Below are positions 11,293-24,800 of a stretch of 64,000 nt of DNA, piece after piece; within the stretch, counting starts at the first letter, position 1, and each line of letters begins with the position of its first letter. The DNA lies in the NCBI GenBank assembly GCA_021234155.1, contig JAJEKV010000135.1, positions 579,898-643,897 on the forward strand, read 5' to 3'. The notes beneath the pieces were generated by a model, which was not told the origin of the DNA, made no database searches, and saw only the letters and a program-made list of their open reading frames with translations. A program made the position numbers and the translations under genes. The stretch comes from Isoetes taiwanensis (Eukaryota; Streptophyta; Lycopodiopsida; Isoetales; Isoetaceae).

Positions 11293-14200
11293 TCATTTTT
11301 GGCAACTGCAGCGCATGAGTGGCATTTTAGTGGACCATCTGCTGGCAACCTCAAGAGTCTGCCCATATCTTCTACCTAAAGAAAAACTGTTATGCCATAT
11401 CTCCCCATAAAAAGATGATAACAGGATTATGAAACGTTTGGTCACCCGTTTGATAAGAAGATGCAATATTGGTATTCTATCAAGCGTGTTTCTTGATCCA
11501 ATCATTACCAGCTTTTTCTGTACAAAACCAACAAGCAATATTGTATTTTACTCCTTTGAGCTTCTGCAGGAGATTTGATTTTGCAAAAAATTACCTTTTG
11601 CCCTAGTGATGGCAACATTGATGCGATGCCAATCAGCCAATAGTGCTCCAGAGCTGCCTTGTGTATTTGATTTTACAAAAGACAGCAATATACAGTCTTT
11701 ATCTCTACCCTGTGTACGGCGACAACATTATCAAACCAGCTACTTTTTAATTTTGGTAGTAAACAGGATTGACTAACCTGATATTTATCTATAGTGTGAA
11801 CCTCTAAATCAGAGAGTTCTCATTAACTGCAAGCCTCCGAATGCAGTCCACCTGAGCTTTATATGGGCTTATAACCCCGCCATATTAGTGCATGTACCGC
11901 CTAAGCTTTCATGGCATGAACCACCTAAAACAACATGCACTCCATAATAAGATCATTTATTTGCATTTATCATTTGATTATCTTTACAATAGGCAATCAA
12001 CCTGTAGCAGAAGACTAGCCTCAAGGAAATTGGTTACAGCATTTTGAGCTGCTTATCCTGTATCGTAACTGAATCTGCAATTTAATTTAATTGCTGCATT
12101 AGACATGGCAAAGATATGGTTTCCATTTTAACTGCAAAACCTTCAGACCTGTATCTAGAAAGAGAACACCATGTCTTGGATCTAGGACCTGTGTACAAAT
12201 TAGCACATTGATTTGCATCATTTTATTGCAGTGCAAACGGCTACCTGCTGAAGCCAAGGAGCAAAATCTTTGAAATAGTCAATTCAAGTTTAGCGCTTAG
12301 CGCCTGAAGATCCATTACATCGTAACGGTTTCCATATATCAGAACATTTGATTTGACAAGTTCATTATTTCGCACACATCCGATACTGCCAATGCATGGT
12401 AATCAGAAACTCAATAAGCTCCCATTAGTTATGAACTTTTGTTTAAAGCTTATGCATTGGTACCTGGCATTGCAAGCAGAAACAGCCTCAGGATGAGCTT
12501 CTGATAGCTCGCTAAAACAGGCTAACCGCCATTCTTTTTCTCGGCCTCTGCACCTGATAGAAAGGTATAAAGTTGGATTAAGATAAATCTTTACAGATTT
12601 ACAAGCAGTACAGAAGAAAAGGAAATTGTTATCCATACCCGAACTAAAGGAGGAAGCTGGTAATGGTCGCCATACAAGCAAAAATGTGCAGCACTAATGG
12701 TCCAAGACATACCTGATATAGCTCCAAAGCGACATGAGACTAGCACATAAGGCTATTGCTCTTTATAACAGACGCAAAGAAGTAACTAAATGCTAGTGTA
12801 TAGGAGTTTCTAAAATATACAGCAACCATGTGTTTCAAAGAGGGCAAAATGGCCATATAAAAGAACAGGTAACTCAATGGTGCATATTAGATGATGTTAC
12901 ATACTGGTAACGCGATCTGGCCAGCTTCATCAACAATGCAGACGCCAAATTTGCTTTATTGAAGAGAGAGCGTGAGTGACACTACAGCAGGTGGAAGCAA
13001 CCACCCTTGCTCGATCCACTTTACCATCATTTCTTCAACAGATGTCAAACCAAAACCTGGGACAAATCTAAACATGGTTAGACTTTAGCAATATTTGAGT
13101 CTAAAAGTTCTCCCCTGCAACATTGGCTGACCTAATAAATTCTCCTTCAATTCTGGATGTACAGAATCTGCACGTCCAACACTAACAAAATCTACACCCT
13201 GAAAAAACAGATTGTCCTCAGCCTCCCATCAGAATAACCATGACATATAGTCTAATCTTTTAGAGACCTGAATTTTCAGCTTTAGAAGGATATTATCTAC
13301 AGCCGAATTTTGTGTAGGATGTCAGCAACACGGAAGAACCCTCGAAAGCAAGTAAGGCTAAAACAGCATGTACAATTGTGGATGTCTTGCCAGTTCCAGG
13401 CATCCCCAAAATGAGTGCGTGCATCTCGAAAGCAGCTAGTATCTAAATCACCAAATGACAACTCAGTTTCATTTGTGCCTCCTCAAAAAAACAGAAGAGA
13501 TGCAGCCTAGTTGTAATATGTAGAACACTACATCAAAAACCATTTTCTTTGAGCAATCGGGCCATGACTGTTTCTTAAGCCATTATGCATAATTAGGCAC
13601 AGATTTCAGCAGTGCCAATAATGTCAATCTTTTAAATTCAAAGAAATATGAAGATCGTGATAATTAAGTGTTTATAGATGGCTCTCAGCTGTTGTCTTTT
13701 CCCAAGCTAAGTCACTTAACTGAAATCCAATCTGAAGAGCACTTTGTCTTCACACGTTAAAGTATGAGATACATCAATTTATTGTCTAGAGGCCACATCT
13801 TACTAAAGCTTAATGCGAACATGAATCAACTCCCTCAGGATAACATGGCTTGAGGGGTTCCTTTAGGATCTCCAAAAGAAAGAAAAATTATATTAATGTT
13901 TACGAAAAGACCGCTTTTTTCCTCTATGAGACCATTTATACAGCAATCATGTGCAGCTAGGGTGCGATTTGCAGCCTCCAACAAAACAAAAACTAAACGA
14001 TGAAAGGAAGAAAAACTAAAGAGTAAAATGGGCAGTATGATTCTGAGTTATCTTATCCTGATTTCCTTTTACTTTTTAAGTCTGTCTTTTTAATATTACA
14101 CGCCTTAGCTGTTATGAATCACATGTACTAGAACACTCTCATGACGACTCTCTTGCAGATGTCAAAAAATTTTTTTCCCCATCAGGTATCAATAAATCTT

Positions 14201-15350
14201 TCTTTCTTTCTTTCATTCCTTTTATGCTATACAACAAAGTTGATTAACATAAAAGGAACCAATATGAAGACAGTAGACCCAGATGAGACGAAGGATCTAT
14301 GAATTACCTTGGTGATTGCAGTTCGTTGATCATTATTCAAGCTTGAAACAGACCCTCATATATACAGACGCTGGATCTTGGGTAAATGAGCAACCCGCTT
14401 CAAATTTGGGTGCCTAAACAAGCCAAGCAAAAGCGTGAAAAGTGTCAACACAAATGGCAAGGGGTGGAAAATGTTAAGCAAGGGCACTTACCTCAAGATC
14501 AACTACAAGTCGCCTGCAATGACTGTCACCCCCTTAACAAACATCTGCAACAAAGTTATATCTGCATCCATAAAAAGATTTACCAGCTATGTATTCAGTG
14601 GCGCTCTGCATACTTTATGCACATCAAATCAGATGCTCAAGATATTTCCGTCAAGAAACAATACACGGACTCCCTCAGGGAATGCATTTAATCCAGCTAG
14701 AAAATAGAGGCTGTAGTTTGGCTCACCTCATTATTGCCAATGATGATCCTAGGTCATCTTTATCAATCCTCCAAATCTCTTTGGGAAGGCTTTCATTTGC
14801 TTTATTGTACCCACTACCAGGCAAACGAATGGACGTGATAAAGAAATCTGCAAGAGTCAGATCGGCATGTTACAGCCCTTTACAACAGCACACACTTAAA
14901 AGCACTATTACCTTTAATAGATGTAGAATTTATGCTCGATGATGTAGCCAGCACCAACAGCAACATGTCCACTTTCAGTGCTCAGAAGCTGAAATTAAAT
15001 TAACAGTTTTTGATTAAAAAAACCTTTCTTCATGAAATGGAGGACAGTGGATGATAAACAACAAAAGAACATTCTGAAGTTAAAAGTCTACTTCAATGAT
15101 AAATATTCACTCTTACCACATAGTCACCCAGAGTGAAAGGCTGGTCTTGCAAACAGTTCTTGACACCCTTGGCTTTCTTACCCAAAGGTTGTCCATTACA
15201 ATCAGGCAAAGCTCTGGAAAATGTATATGAATTTAAATTATTTTGATGGCCAGACTGTATCTCGTTCAACTCAAGAACCATAGAAGAGAGGCAACGCCCT
15301 TGTTCTTCCCTTTTCCAGCTGGGCATTCTCCAGATCTCACGTTGGGATGC
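11293..15350 (-). other. DNA2: DNA2 SF1 helicase domain exons
   Basis: Pieces: 15,118-15,350; 14,935-14,990 ([15 protein letters not shown]); 14,728-14,846 ([15 protein letters not shown]); 14,308-14,345 ([11 protein letters not shown]); 13,310-13,445 (Walker [11 protein letters not shown]); 13,262-13,300 ([11 protein letters not shown]); 13,133-13,205 ([11 protein letters not shown]); 12,905-13,005 (Walker B DEAGQIAL); 12,455-12,560 ([11 protein letters not shown]); 12,245-12,395; 12,145-12,190; 11,998-12,050 ([11 protein letters not shown]); 11,808-11,885 ([16 protein letters not shown]); 11,775-11,806; 11,592-11,712 ([14 protein letters not shown], motif [11 protein letters not shown]); 11,440-11,525. 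All canonical SF1 motifs I looked for are present, so the helicase is complete in outline. Confidence 0.88.
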
Positions 15351-18300
15351 CTAAATTTATATTATACTTTAGTAGAGCAAAATGGACATTCACAGGGAAC
15401 ATAGGTAATATGTCATACCTGTGACACTTGAGCTTCAAGATCAATCAAATGCTCCCATGTGCGAAGGAACTCAGCATGCTTTGGGCTCAAGTGACTGGTC
15501 AAGGTATCAAAAAGACCTTGAAGACCACTAGTTTCTGCTGTTCCACCTTCGTGTGCCTGAAACATAGTTCAATCCTTCAACATTTATTATATGCAAGGTG
15601 CATTCCTGCAACATGCACCCATGATACAAGCTTGAAGATCATGCATGTGCTTTTAATCAGTTCATGTGGTAAAAGCCATAGAAACTTACCTTTGTGATAA
15701 ACACTGTAAATGTCAACCACGCCACATCCTTGGCATGGAAATTCTGCAATGAAAAAATGATCAATCAGTTCTGTTTAGATCAAAAATGTTATGAGAAAAC
15801 TACTTCAGTTTACCTGCAGCATTGGCGGAAGAACCTGCATCGATGATGCAGAAAGAATATTGCTTGCATGCTCATTCCGACGCATCATTAGGCCAGATAA
15901 GTCTCCATGTTGAACTGCCACGCCCTAAATAATGTTTTGTATTGGAACATTTAAAACTTTACTATATTTTAGGTATATAAACGACATTATCTTGATTAGA
16001 ATTTTGGAAGATGTTGTCTGTAGGAGCACCTGGAACCTATACAAGGGAAAAAAAATCTATATGCCTATCTTTAAATAACGCATCCTGTGGTATAAAACAG
16101 CATCAAGGTGGATGGATAGGGTGATCCAAAAGTGGTAGAGCTGAAAAGATGTTCCCTATTATCTTAGCCAATTGTAGCATATGATGCTTTTATGTTGGTG
16201 CTTTGAAACAAAGCACTCTGTTGTCTGGCACAACATGTTTGTGATTTCAGTCACCACTTTTTATCTGCAATTTGTACCTGCTCTCTTCACAAGGAATGGT
16301 TATAAGGCCACAAACTTGCGAAGTTTTAGGCAAAGTTATACCTGAGTCTGATCTGCATGGAGATAATAAAGGAGGCCATTTTAACATCTTCTGTGTATCT
16401 GCAATCAGCAGTGGTAAAGGATAAGAAAACTAAAGACATCTGAAATCACAATTCAAAAGAAGGGTACTGCCAATTCTCTCTCTCATTAAACATGAAATAG
16501 AAGTCTTAAATGCTTTTTTTTTTATATTTATTGGGATAGTTGCCAAACACTTTGAAGTGAAGAGAATAATTACCGGGTCTGACATGAGAAGCGTACAAGA
16601 TAACCTGGGCACGATGTTCCATTGCTGACTACAGTGCAAAACCAAAAATATTTTGTGTCAATAAAGCAACAATTCAATTGCTACATCCACTTCATCGTTT
16701 ACCTGTCCAGACATTCCCTTCCCCGTTTTCAGTTCCAGAGGCATAACACATTCTGAATGTCCTTGTCCTTGTCGCACACGTACAGAAGCATCAATCATTC
16801 CTTTCAGCCCATAAGTGGGAGACCACACCATTTCTTCAATATCCACTACCTTCCATGTGCATGGCATTGTTAAGATTGTATGCAAGCGCCACCAAACTGA
16901 CCAAATTTAAACAAGGCCACAAGAAAGCAAAAGATACCTCTGACACTTTAACTTGCTGTTTTCCTTCTGAACTTCCAGGGCACACAACGTTTGACCTTCA
17001 GAATCCTGTCAAACGTTTCAATAACACTTAAAAAAAAAAAAAGCTGCAACCAAACCCATTTAAAATACCAAGATAAACAGATCTTATTAACGCCTACCAG
17101 AGACCACTTGGGTCTATGAGACCAATTATTACAGCAATCACGCACAGCTAGGGCGCATTGCAGCCACCTTGTAAGAGGAACAGAAATGTCCCAATTTCAG
17201 TATTTCAGTTTTTTATTTTCATTTTATGCAACATATATAGGCAATATCAAATGCAAGTTACAGAGAAGGAATACCAAACGCAAGCTACAGAGAAGGATTA
17301 CAATGCCAAGAATGCCTTGTAATGATTGCAAGAGCATGAATTCTACTGCACAATGTGACAAAAATCTAAATAGGCATACTAAAAGAAAAGGATCAAATTG
17401 ATTACATTCATCATTGATTCAAAAGTGTAGCAAAATGATAAATTTGTAGTCACCATGGATTTCATTTTGGGAGATTGGTTAGAGAAAAGAGTGATCTTCA
17501 AAGTTAACATTACTATCCAATTCAAGCAATCAATAATTTTCATTTGAGCTTGTGGTATTTGAAACTGTATGCTTATAAATGGATAACCAAGATCCTTGCA
17601 TTGCATGCTTCCACCATAAGACCCTTCTTGGTTATCACATTAGTAATCTCATTATTAAGCATTATGTGAACTCCACAACTTCTAGAAAGTTCAGTATTGG
17701 CCAACCAAAACCTCAATTGAAGATGTTTCATTAATGCCAAACATTAGTTTTGTGTCAAGAACAAGGAATCGCCAACCTGCTCAGTTGTAAATCATATTAA
17801 CTTGCAGAGGCATCAATAAGGCTTACCATTGACTGATAAAACGTTTCAAACCATCCCAATATTGTGGGCACAGAAGCTATCAACTTGGCATTCTGCATCT
17901 TGCTCATTCCCCTAACATCATGTGCAGATTTAGTGCCTGAACAAACTTCATGACAAAAAAGGATTGAGTTGTTGTTTGCATGTCTACAATTTTAATTGAC
18001 TACAGTCAAATCCAAATGCATGAATGAAAGGTTCTGAATCCTTACAGTAGTGACTATAGTAGGTTGGTTCATTACTTACCTACATGTAGCAAACGATTAT
18101 ATACATTGGTAAGACTCAAGGGTCGCGCACAAGCATAACACATTCTTAAGTTACATTTCCAGTGACGGACTTTCAACGGCCACAACCAACAAGCAAAAAC
18201 TTAGGTACCATCTTCTAAACTAGTCTTTAACAATAGGACTCAACAAATATATAGTCTCAACGTCTAATCAGGTGTGCATGCAGAAAAAGGCTACCTTCAA

Positions 18301-21300
18301 CTGCATAAAGCCCATCAATGTGACTCTGCAAAATGATCTGTGCCTGGTGCTCCAGAAACTCTCTTGTGGGATTTTTTGTGGAAATGGCAACCTGCTTAGA
18401 AGTATTTACCAATGAGAAACAACAGGCAAAATAACTAGCATGTTCAATAAGAAAATGATAGGCATACTTGAAAGAGGCGATGCAGCATGGTTCCCATTAA
18501 AGCAGGGGAACGAGAACTCTGGCTAATTTAATTGCCTCATCAAGCACAGCTCGCCTTGACAGCTGAAGCTTGCCCTAACCTGTAATGCTCTTTGAGTTTA
18601 TTAACTCTTCCCCAAGAGCAGACTTATTTAAAAGGATTACGACTGAATTTCAAAACAACTGTTAAGTAATCCGTAGATGCTAATATAATCTTCCTTTCTT
18701 CTTTTCCCCCAACCCGGAAAAAGAAATCAAACCAATCTTCATTAACAAATCATGTTATAATGTTGGTATACGTCAAGCAGACATGTTATGGCCTCCTCGT
18801 AGATCCAATAAAGGTCAGCATAGCACAATGAGTTAGTCTAATTTATTTTAAGTTCTTCAATTCTACACAATGCTTCCTAACGAATCAACGAATCATGTTG
18901 TAATGTTGGTATATGTCAAGCGGACATATTATGGCCTCATTGTAGATCCAGTAAAGGTCAGCAGAGCACAAATGAGAACAAAACTTGTTATACTTTTATT
19001 CAATTCTATGTAATCCTTCCTACTAATCAAGCATAAATCGTTTTGTTACCTAAGGTCTTTAAAAATGGGAGTTTACTTTTTAAATCCAACCATTACTCAA
19101 GCAGAAGGGTCATCAAGGATGACAAAAGAGAATACAGAATGCATATAGGAAATGCTAAACTTACCCTTGAACCTGAAATCAGAAGGTCAGGATTAACGAC
19201 AAGAAGATTCTTTAAATGATCTATTGTGCAGCTTCCATCCATGTCAAACTTTCCTATTACATTGACAGTATCGCCTGGTCTTACAAGTGTGTAGAACCTG
19301 CAGAGGACAGACATGTATTATACAGATACTAAATATTTTAGCAATCTGCTACCTTTTCAGCAACCTACTACCTGATAGTTACTACTAGGAGGGTAATTCA
19401 GGTAGCATACCTAGGACATTGAACCATATATTTTTTAAATTATGTATATAGCTCTTAGGTATTTAAACCCATGAGAAGACATGTTCAAACACTCAAGATA
19501 GCAGGACAATAGCAGTCATTTTACTTATAAAAGGGTAACAAGAAGAGCCACATTGAAGTACTTTTTTGAAACATGCTATGAATAACCGCCTCGCTTTCAG
19601 TTATAAGGACAGTAATAAATAGCTGGAGCACAGAACAGAGAAATCAGATAGGTGCCTTGCAGTAAGCATGATGACAAGAAATACTTTGAACCATTGCATA
19701 ATAGAAGATTACAAATACCATTCATCACGAGATATATCAGCCGCCCGCCCAGTTTGCTCATCAAGAAGGCGCAATGTCTGCAAAGCAGAGGATAATCAAG
19801 AAGGTTTATTAGGGCAATTTCTAAACAACTGCTCTCTCAATACCTTTTGGGGTAGCATTATGCTGCAGTCGCTATTAAGGTAGTCGGAGTCTGCAACCTT
19901 GAAGGAAAAGAAATATCATCATGAAGAATTCTTGCCAATCTTACATGGATAAACATGAATGCCAGCTAATGCAATAGATAGAGAATTATGCCGATCTGTA
20001 CTATTTTAATTATAAGAAAAAAATTGCTTTCGAAAATGAGTTTGAAGGTCTATAATCACAGAACAATAACATAATCATATCACAAATCAAAAAATCACTT
20101 TGGTTGCATCAACATATTTATCTCCCTAAACTCACTGTAAAACTACGCGGTAATTTAGTGGACCTAGAAAAGGAAGTGCACAAAACCTCTAAAACCAAGA
20201 AGTGAACACTTGAGTATTTGGACACTCTTCTTGAACATGGACTATAGCCTCAGCATCAAACTGATTGCTCTTTCCTGAAAATTGTAGACTTGATTCTGTC
20301 TGCACATCTATGCCAAGCTTAATATTATGTAGACCAGCTTCCACCACATCATGGTCATCATGTTCGAAACTTTTATAGTCTCTTCCAAAGGATTGACATA
20401 ACACGCAAGCTTGAATGCACTTCAGCACTTTCTGCTAAGTCACGTGCATTGTCTTGGAGAATCGCTGCACTTCCTCAACTGAAAGATGCAAACGCATTGC
20501 TGAGCAGAATTCTCCCTCAGATATAGCGGTCTGAACTTTGTCTAATAAATCCAGTAATACCTGTAGTAAACCAACATAGCCCTGTCATAAGTAAATCAAC
20601 AGGTCTATTTGTAAACACAAAATGCCATTATAATCTTGCCTTCCGATGTGCTCCAAGCTTTCCTTCTCCAAAATCTTCTTTTGGTGTGATTTATCAGTCT
20701 ACAAGATAGAGCAACATAATAAGTCAAAAAATATAGTACATCCACTAGGCCGCATTTCATGTCAAAAGAGCCATGGTTTTGCATTTAAGTAGGGCTCTTG
20801 CATGATTTAACAATCGCATTTTTTTAGAGGAAAGTTTAGGGAAGATCTTATTTTGTTAAATTTCCACATTCAAAAAAGTTGACTGGATGAGATATATTGG
20901 TTTCGGTCCTGAAAATAGAGGGTAAATCAAGATACCATTAGGCTATATTTTTCCAAAAGCAACCATGATTGCCATTTTGGAAGTCATGCATACAGCTGTT
21001 TCGATGTTAATTTCATTTGCCGGGGAAGAAGATTGAGTTTGTTCAGCTTCCATTTAAGAAAAAAGCAAACTAATAGAAGCATAAAGTGATGATAGAAATA
21101 CTTTGGTTTTACCTGAGTTCGTGGAGCTTGACTTTGGTTGAAATCTTTTGGGTGGCTTTGTTTGAAGGCAAAGATTTGTTATCCTTCACAGGTTTCTGAC
21201 AAACTGCTCCAGCATTCTCTTTGTTACAGACACGTTCCTCCTTTGCAGCCTCATCACATCCAACTTTGTTGGTAGCAGCCACTGCTCAAGCTTCCCCTGC

Positions 21301-22397
21301 TATACCTGGGGATATCTAAGAAATCATAAAGGATAAAATTAACATGCAGCAAATACTGAATTCCAGCAGAAAAAAAGCAAACCAAATACAGACCTTCGAC
21401 TTGAGACGAAAACCAAATCACAAACACCTTGAAGAGCAGGTGCTTTGTTCATAGATTGATTGCCTTTATTTTGACATGGTTGTAATGCAAGTCTCTGATC
21501 TGTTTTGATGGTTTTGCCTGTTGTAGCAAGAAGGCGCCTGCTGTAGGTGAGGCTTTCCAGACGACTTCATCGGGTACCATCGCCTTGACTCTGTGAAAGC
21601 ATCTGTAAAATCGCAAGTATCATCTTGTGATAACTGAGCTTAATTCAACTCTACAAGTGATTTTCGTTTAAAATTGATGCCAAAAGGGCGCATTAAGTTG
21701 CAAGGTGCTTGAAATTATTATCAAGAGCACTAGACAAGATCAGGTGTTTTGTCTGTATTCTAGGCAAACCAACGTCATATAGACTTTCTCTCAGCCAATC
21801 TGATGCTTACAAAAACTTTCACAGAGGAAGCATTTGAATAAGTTAACAAGTCTCTGAACTAGGGCCTGACGCCCAACTTCCACGGTAGAGATGCAAGAAA
21901 ATATGAGTGACACCAGCAGAATGAAGGTTGCAAGCGTACCATTACAGGAGAAAAGCGCATTCTCTTCTTTGACGTTTCAGAGATCCCTCAGTACGAATCT
22001 GGGGACCTGTCTTAGAATCTAGACAAGCTGAATCCCGCTTGTGATCGACCTTAGGGGTGCATTGCTGAGCTCCGTTGGACTTCGTTCTGACGATAGCTAG
22101 ATGTCATATAAGACTAGAAATATATGCAACCTAGATTAATGCTTAATCCCAAAAATGCTAACCTGTGCTTGATGGGTCCGAAGATGGAACTGAAACTTGG
22201 GCACTGCAAAAATCGGATTACCATTATTTTCTTTGTTTAGTATCGGCATTTCTAGCAGGTGGGTCTGCTGTTTGGGTTCCCTGTGTAGTTTGTGTCTGAG
22301 ACGTATGTTTTGCAAAGAAATGTTGTATCCCGAATCTTGCAGGCTGCTGTTGCTTCTTGCCAATTGAAGAAGACCCATTTTTCTTTTGTGGAGCCAT
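11293..22397 (-). CDS. DNA2: DNA2/JHS1 replication helicase-nuclease, multi-exon
   Basis: Homologue of eukaryotic DNA2 (Arabidopsis JHS1), a nuclear 5'-flap endonuclease/helicase that trims Okazaki fragments and resects stalled forks and breaks. About 35 exon-sized pieces on the minus strand follow DNA2 domain order. N-terminus MAPQKK with a PIP-like FGIQHFF (22,330-22,397); a linker (20,189-22,085); RecB-like nuclease core (15,421-19,300); then SF1 helicase with Walker [41 protein letters not shown] and the C-terminal [18 protein letters not shown]. Introns up to ~0.9 kb with GT-AG ends are visible, e.g. around 15,688-15,745. Many single-base shifts split exons. Because no domain is missing, I favour a real gene with sequence errors over a pseudogene. 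The exact 3' end is uncertain. Confidence 0.9.
15421..19300 (-). other. DNA2: DNA2 nuclease domain exons (RecB/Fe-S type)
   Basis: Pieces: 19,715-19,790 just upstream ([17 protein letters not shown]); 19,160-19,300 ([21 protein letters not shown]); 18,480-18,570 (RRAVLDE, then [12 protein letters not shown] after a shift); 18,300-18,395 ([16 protein letters not shown]); 17,827-17,925; 16,937-16,990; 16,700-16,868 with catalytic-type DIEEM, KGMIDAS and LELKTGK; 16,575-16,625 ([10 protein letters not shown]); 16,340-16,395 ([12 protein letters not shown]); 15,815-15,926; 15,688-15,745 (PCQGC); 15,421-15,556. The metal-binding Asp and the E-x-K pair are present. In the Fe-S cysteine cluster the third Cys reads as Tyr. 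Confidence 0.88.
20189..22397 (-). other. DNA2: DNA2 N-terminal exons and linker
   Basis: Pieces in order: 22,215-22,397 (start; [20 protein letters not shown]), 21,955-22,085 (KRMRFSPVM, reached after a one-base shift), 21,525-21,600 ([11 protein letters not shown]), 21,080-21,300 (basic Lys/Asn-rich), 20,444-20,568 ([25 protein letters not shown]) and 20,189-20,440. Plant DNA2 proteins share the short RFSP and W-K-SP motifs in this otherwise variable region. The Q-x-x-F-F pattern in FGIQHFF could be a PCNA-binding PIP box. An upstream in-frame ATG ten codons earlier is possible, but MAPQKK fits the plant DNA2 start better. Confidence 0.8.
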
Positions 22398-22599
22398 ACT
22401 TGTTCCTCTTTCTTCTTCTTCTTCCAAGCAGGAGATCTCAAGATAGAGGCCAATGCAGGACCTACGAAGATATTTTGGTGCCGCATTTCATGATCCGAAT
22501 ATACAAACAAAAATGACCAACAAACGGAAAGAGCCGCATTGAAGGACGAATGCGTTCTGCTGCACTGGCAACGGAGCAACGGAAGCGGGAAGGTATTCC

Positions 22600-24200
22600 T
22601 GCCGGTGCTGGCGCCAAAATTTTGAACTATTTGGCCATATGCCCATATACAGGAATGTAAAAGGTGTAGTAGTGAGTCGTAGTAGCCTAGTGACTTCTTG
22701 TTCTTTTGGACGTTGATTTAGAGGTGTGTCTCTCAAGTCCAAGCTTGTCTCCCATTGCAATAGTGGTTTAACATAATCCGCCACTGAGCATGACATACAA
22801 AGGCTAAATATTTTTATATAATTCTATATACATGCAAGATTGCGAGAATACTCTCCTGCAATATCAAACTAACTATGCAAAGTTTATGTTTATTATAACT
22901 CTACATAGATTTCGACATAATTTGAAAAACAATTAGGTCAGGCACAAATTCCCTAAGGTGGGAACATGTATTTGTGTAAAAGTTTCTATTTATGGTTTTT
23001 TTTCCTATTTTTTAGGGCAAGGTTTTGTGCATACGGTGACTATTTTAGTTTTCAGCTTCATTCTGCTTTAGGAATTTTTGTGTTTAGGGGACAACATTAG
23101 ATGGTTGAATTGTGTCAGCTTCTTCGGCTTGCTAATCGACCTATCCTTTGTTTTTTGTGTTTTCAGCTAAGCTAGAAAGAAACCTGGAGATAAATCTATG
23201 GTTTTCGTGTATTGCTTTGTTGAAGCACCATGTTTTTAGAGGGCGCTTGATCTTATCTGAGGTGCCATTCTCAAGTCCTATAGCTTATTTATAGGTTTCC
23301 TTGTTTTTCAAACAAAACCCTGGGTGCTGCCGGATTTGATCTTGGATAGTTGGCCATGCTATGGCTTTTGAATCAGTTGCTTAGTTCTATTGTGAGATGG
23401 CATTGTAACATTCTTGTTAGTTTTACTCTGGCCTATGTCCACTTGTGTCGTTGGTTACCCCGCCGTAAGTGCAAGAACATGTCCCGATTTGTTTACATTC
23501 TTGTTTAGATCAAGATTCTTTGCCATCTAGTTGCTTTGCAAACGTGGTTTGTGAAGGACCTATTGATCTGCCAATTTCTTCATGTTTTTTCTTTCTTGAT
23601 CATTGTTATACTGTACATGGTAGAATTATTGTTGCCTTGCACTTTTGTTGTACCCAGCTACGGGGGCTATGGACTGACTTAGCACCACATAACGAGGTTA
23701 GTGGCAAAGTGGATGGAGGTCCCTACAGAGCTGCCATATCGGAGACCCACAAATGGCTAGGGCCTATAGTCGGCCACTTTGTGTGGGCCTGCATGGGTTC
23801 GACACTTTCGGGTCAATGGTATCGCCGACTCTCAAGAGCTGCGTGTGTCGGCCGCTCTTGTTTTCGTGGAGTTCAATCGGGTAAGGACATGTGTCGCCAC
23901 GATCTTCTAGCCGCCCATGAAACCACTAGGCCCCGAGAAGGAGAGAGATGAAGTAGTCCCAATGGGTGATACCATGAGAATACGCCTCGGCTAGGTTATA
24001 GTCACGCCAAGAGCCCTGATGAAGCCCAATTCGCAAAGTATGCACATGAGGGGCGATGGAGGGTCAACCCTAGCCATTGTCTATAGCCAGCCCCGCCATT
24101 GTTATATCTCACCCGCTTATCTCGAAATCGGGCCTACCTCCCTTATGAGTCTCGCACTGGGTAGAAACTATTTTGTTTATGATGTGTTGCTATCTACGAT
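22600..24200. other. No certain gene; possible older LTR sequence near its right end
   Basis: 22,600-23,460 is T-rich non-coding sequence upstream of DNA2 and should hold its promoter, though no motif stands out. An open frame of 160 codons at 23,469-23,951 (+) matches no family I know. 23,650-24,205 continues, across the Copia insertion, into 29,492-29,742, which ends directly at a plus-strand primer-binding site. This part may therefore be the left portion of an older LTR. Its left edge could not be placed. Confidence 0.4.
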
Positions 24201-24205
24201 GGATC
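24201..24205. repeat. Candidate target-site duplication, left
   Basis: The pentamer ggatc lies one base outside the left LTR and also directly abuts the right LTR end at 29,492-29,496. The one-base gap on the left may be a sequence change at the LTR tip. Confidence 0.65.
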
Positions 24206-24206
24206 C

Positions 24207-24733
24207 GGAAAATATAGCAACTAGATTATTTATGTATCCACTAGATACAACAATGCACTTGATTTTAGATTTAATAATGCTACGTATAATTCAAAACAAA
24301 GAATATTGATAAAAGTATTTCAATCACGTATAACCTAGAAAAACTTTGTTTATATGGGATTGACAAAAACACTGCTCATTCAAATATCAATCTCGATAGC
24401 CCAAGTCCGCTTATCAAACCAAGCAAATGTGATAATGCACTAATGATTTCCTCCCCGCTTCCTCCCCGCTTCGATCCTACGCTGGGGAGCTCTTTAGCAA
24501 GTTCTTTCTCGCTCTAGAAACATACCTAAATTTTGAATAAGATATTTGCCTCCATTGTATTTGACCGCAAATATTTCCAAATATGTTCTTATCAGATTTA
24601 ACCATATATAGTCAAGCATATAACCTTTCCTATAATGTGTATGCTTTTTAATGTTCTTTTGCTCAATCAAATCTTATTCTTCAACTTCCAAGTTCTATAT
24701 GTTCGTGATATGAATTGACACCTAACAATATCA
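24207..24733 (-). repeat. Copia 3' LTR
   Basis: 527 bp, homologous to the LTR at 28,963. Its inner edge (minus-strand TGATATTGTT) is preceded by the purine-rich AAAGGGGAATGA. The outermost base at 24,207 differs from the expected CA end. Confidence 0.9.
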
Positions 24734-24745
24734 TCATTCCCCTTT
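24734..24745 (-). promoter_or_regulatory. Polypurine tract
   Basis: Minus-strand AAAGGGGAATGA directly before the 3' LTR, where plus-strand DNA synthesis of LTR elements is primed. Confidence 0.75.
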
Positions 24746-24800
24746 CATGTTAACTTCGTCTGAACATATTACTTCTGATACTCCCAACAGATGCCTGAAC

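Noticed and set aside
22136-22579. 147-codon minus-strand open frame overlapping the DNA2 start
   Set aside because: The DNA2 N-terminus (MAPQKK ... FGIQHFF) is in a different frame; this one is a shadow.
23469-23951. 160-codon plus-strand open frame, Cys-rich
   Set aside because: No recognisable domain, and part of it lies in sequence likely to be an old LTR; not enough support to call a gene.
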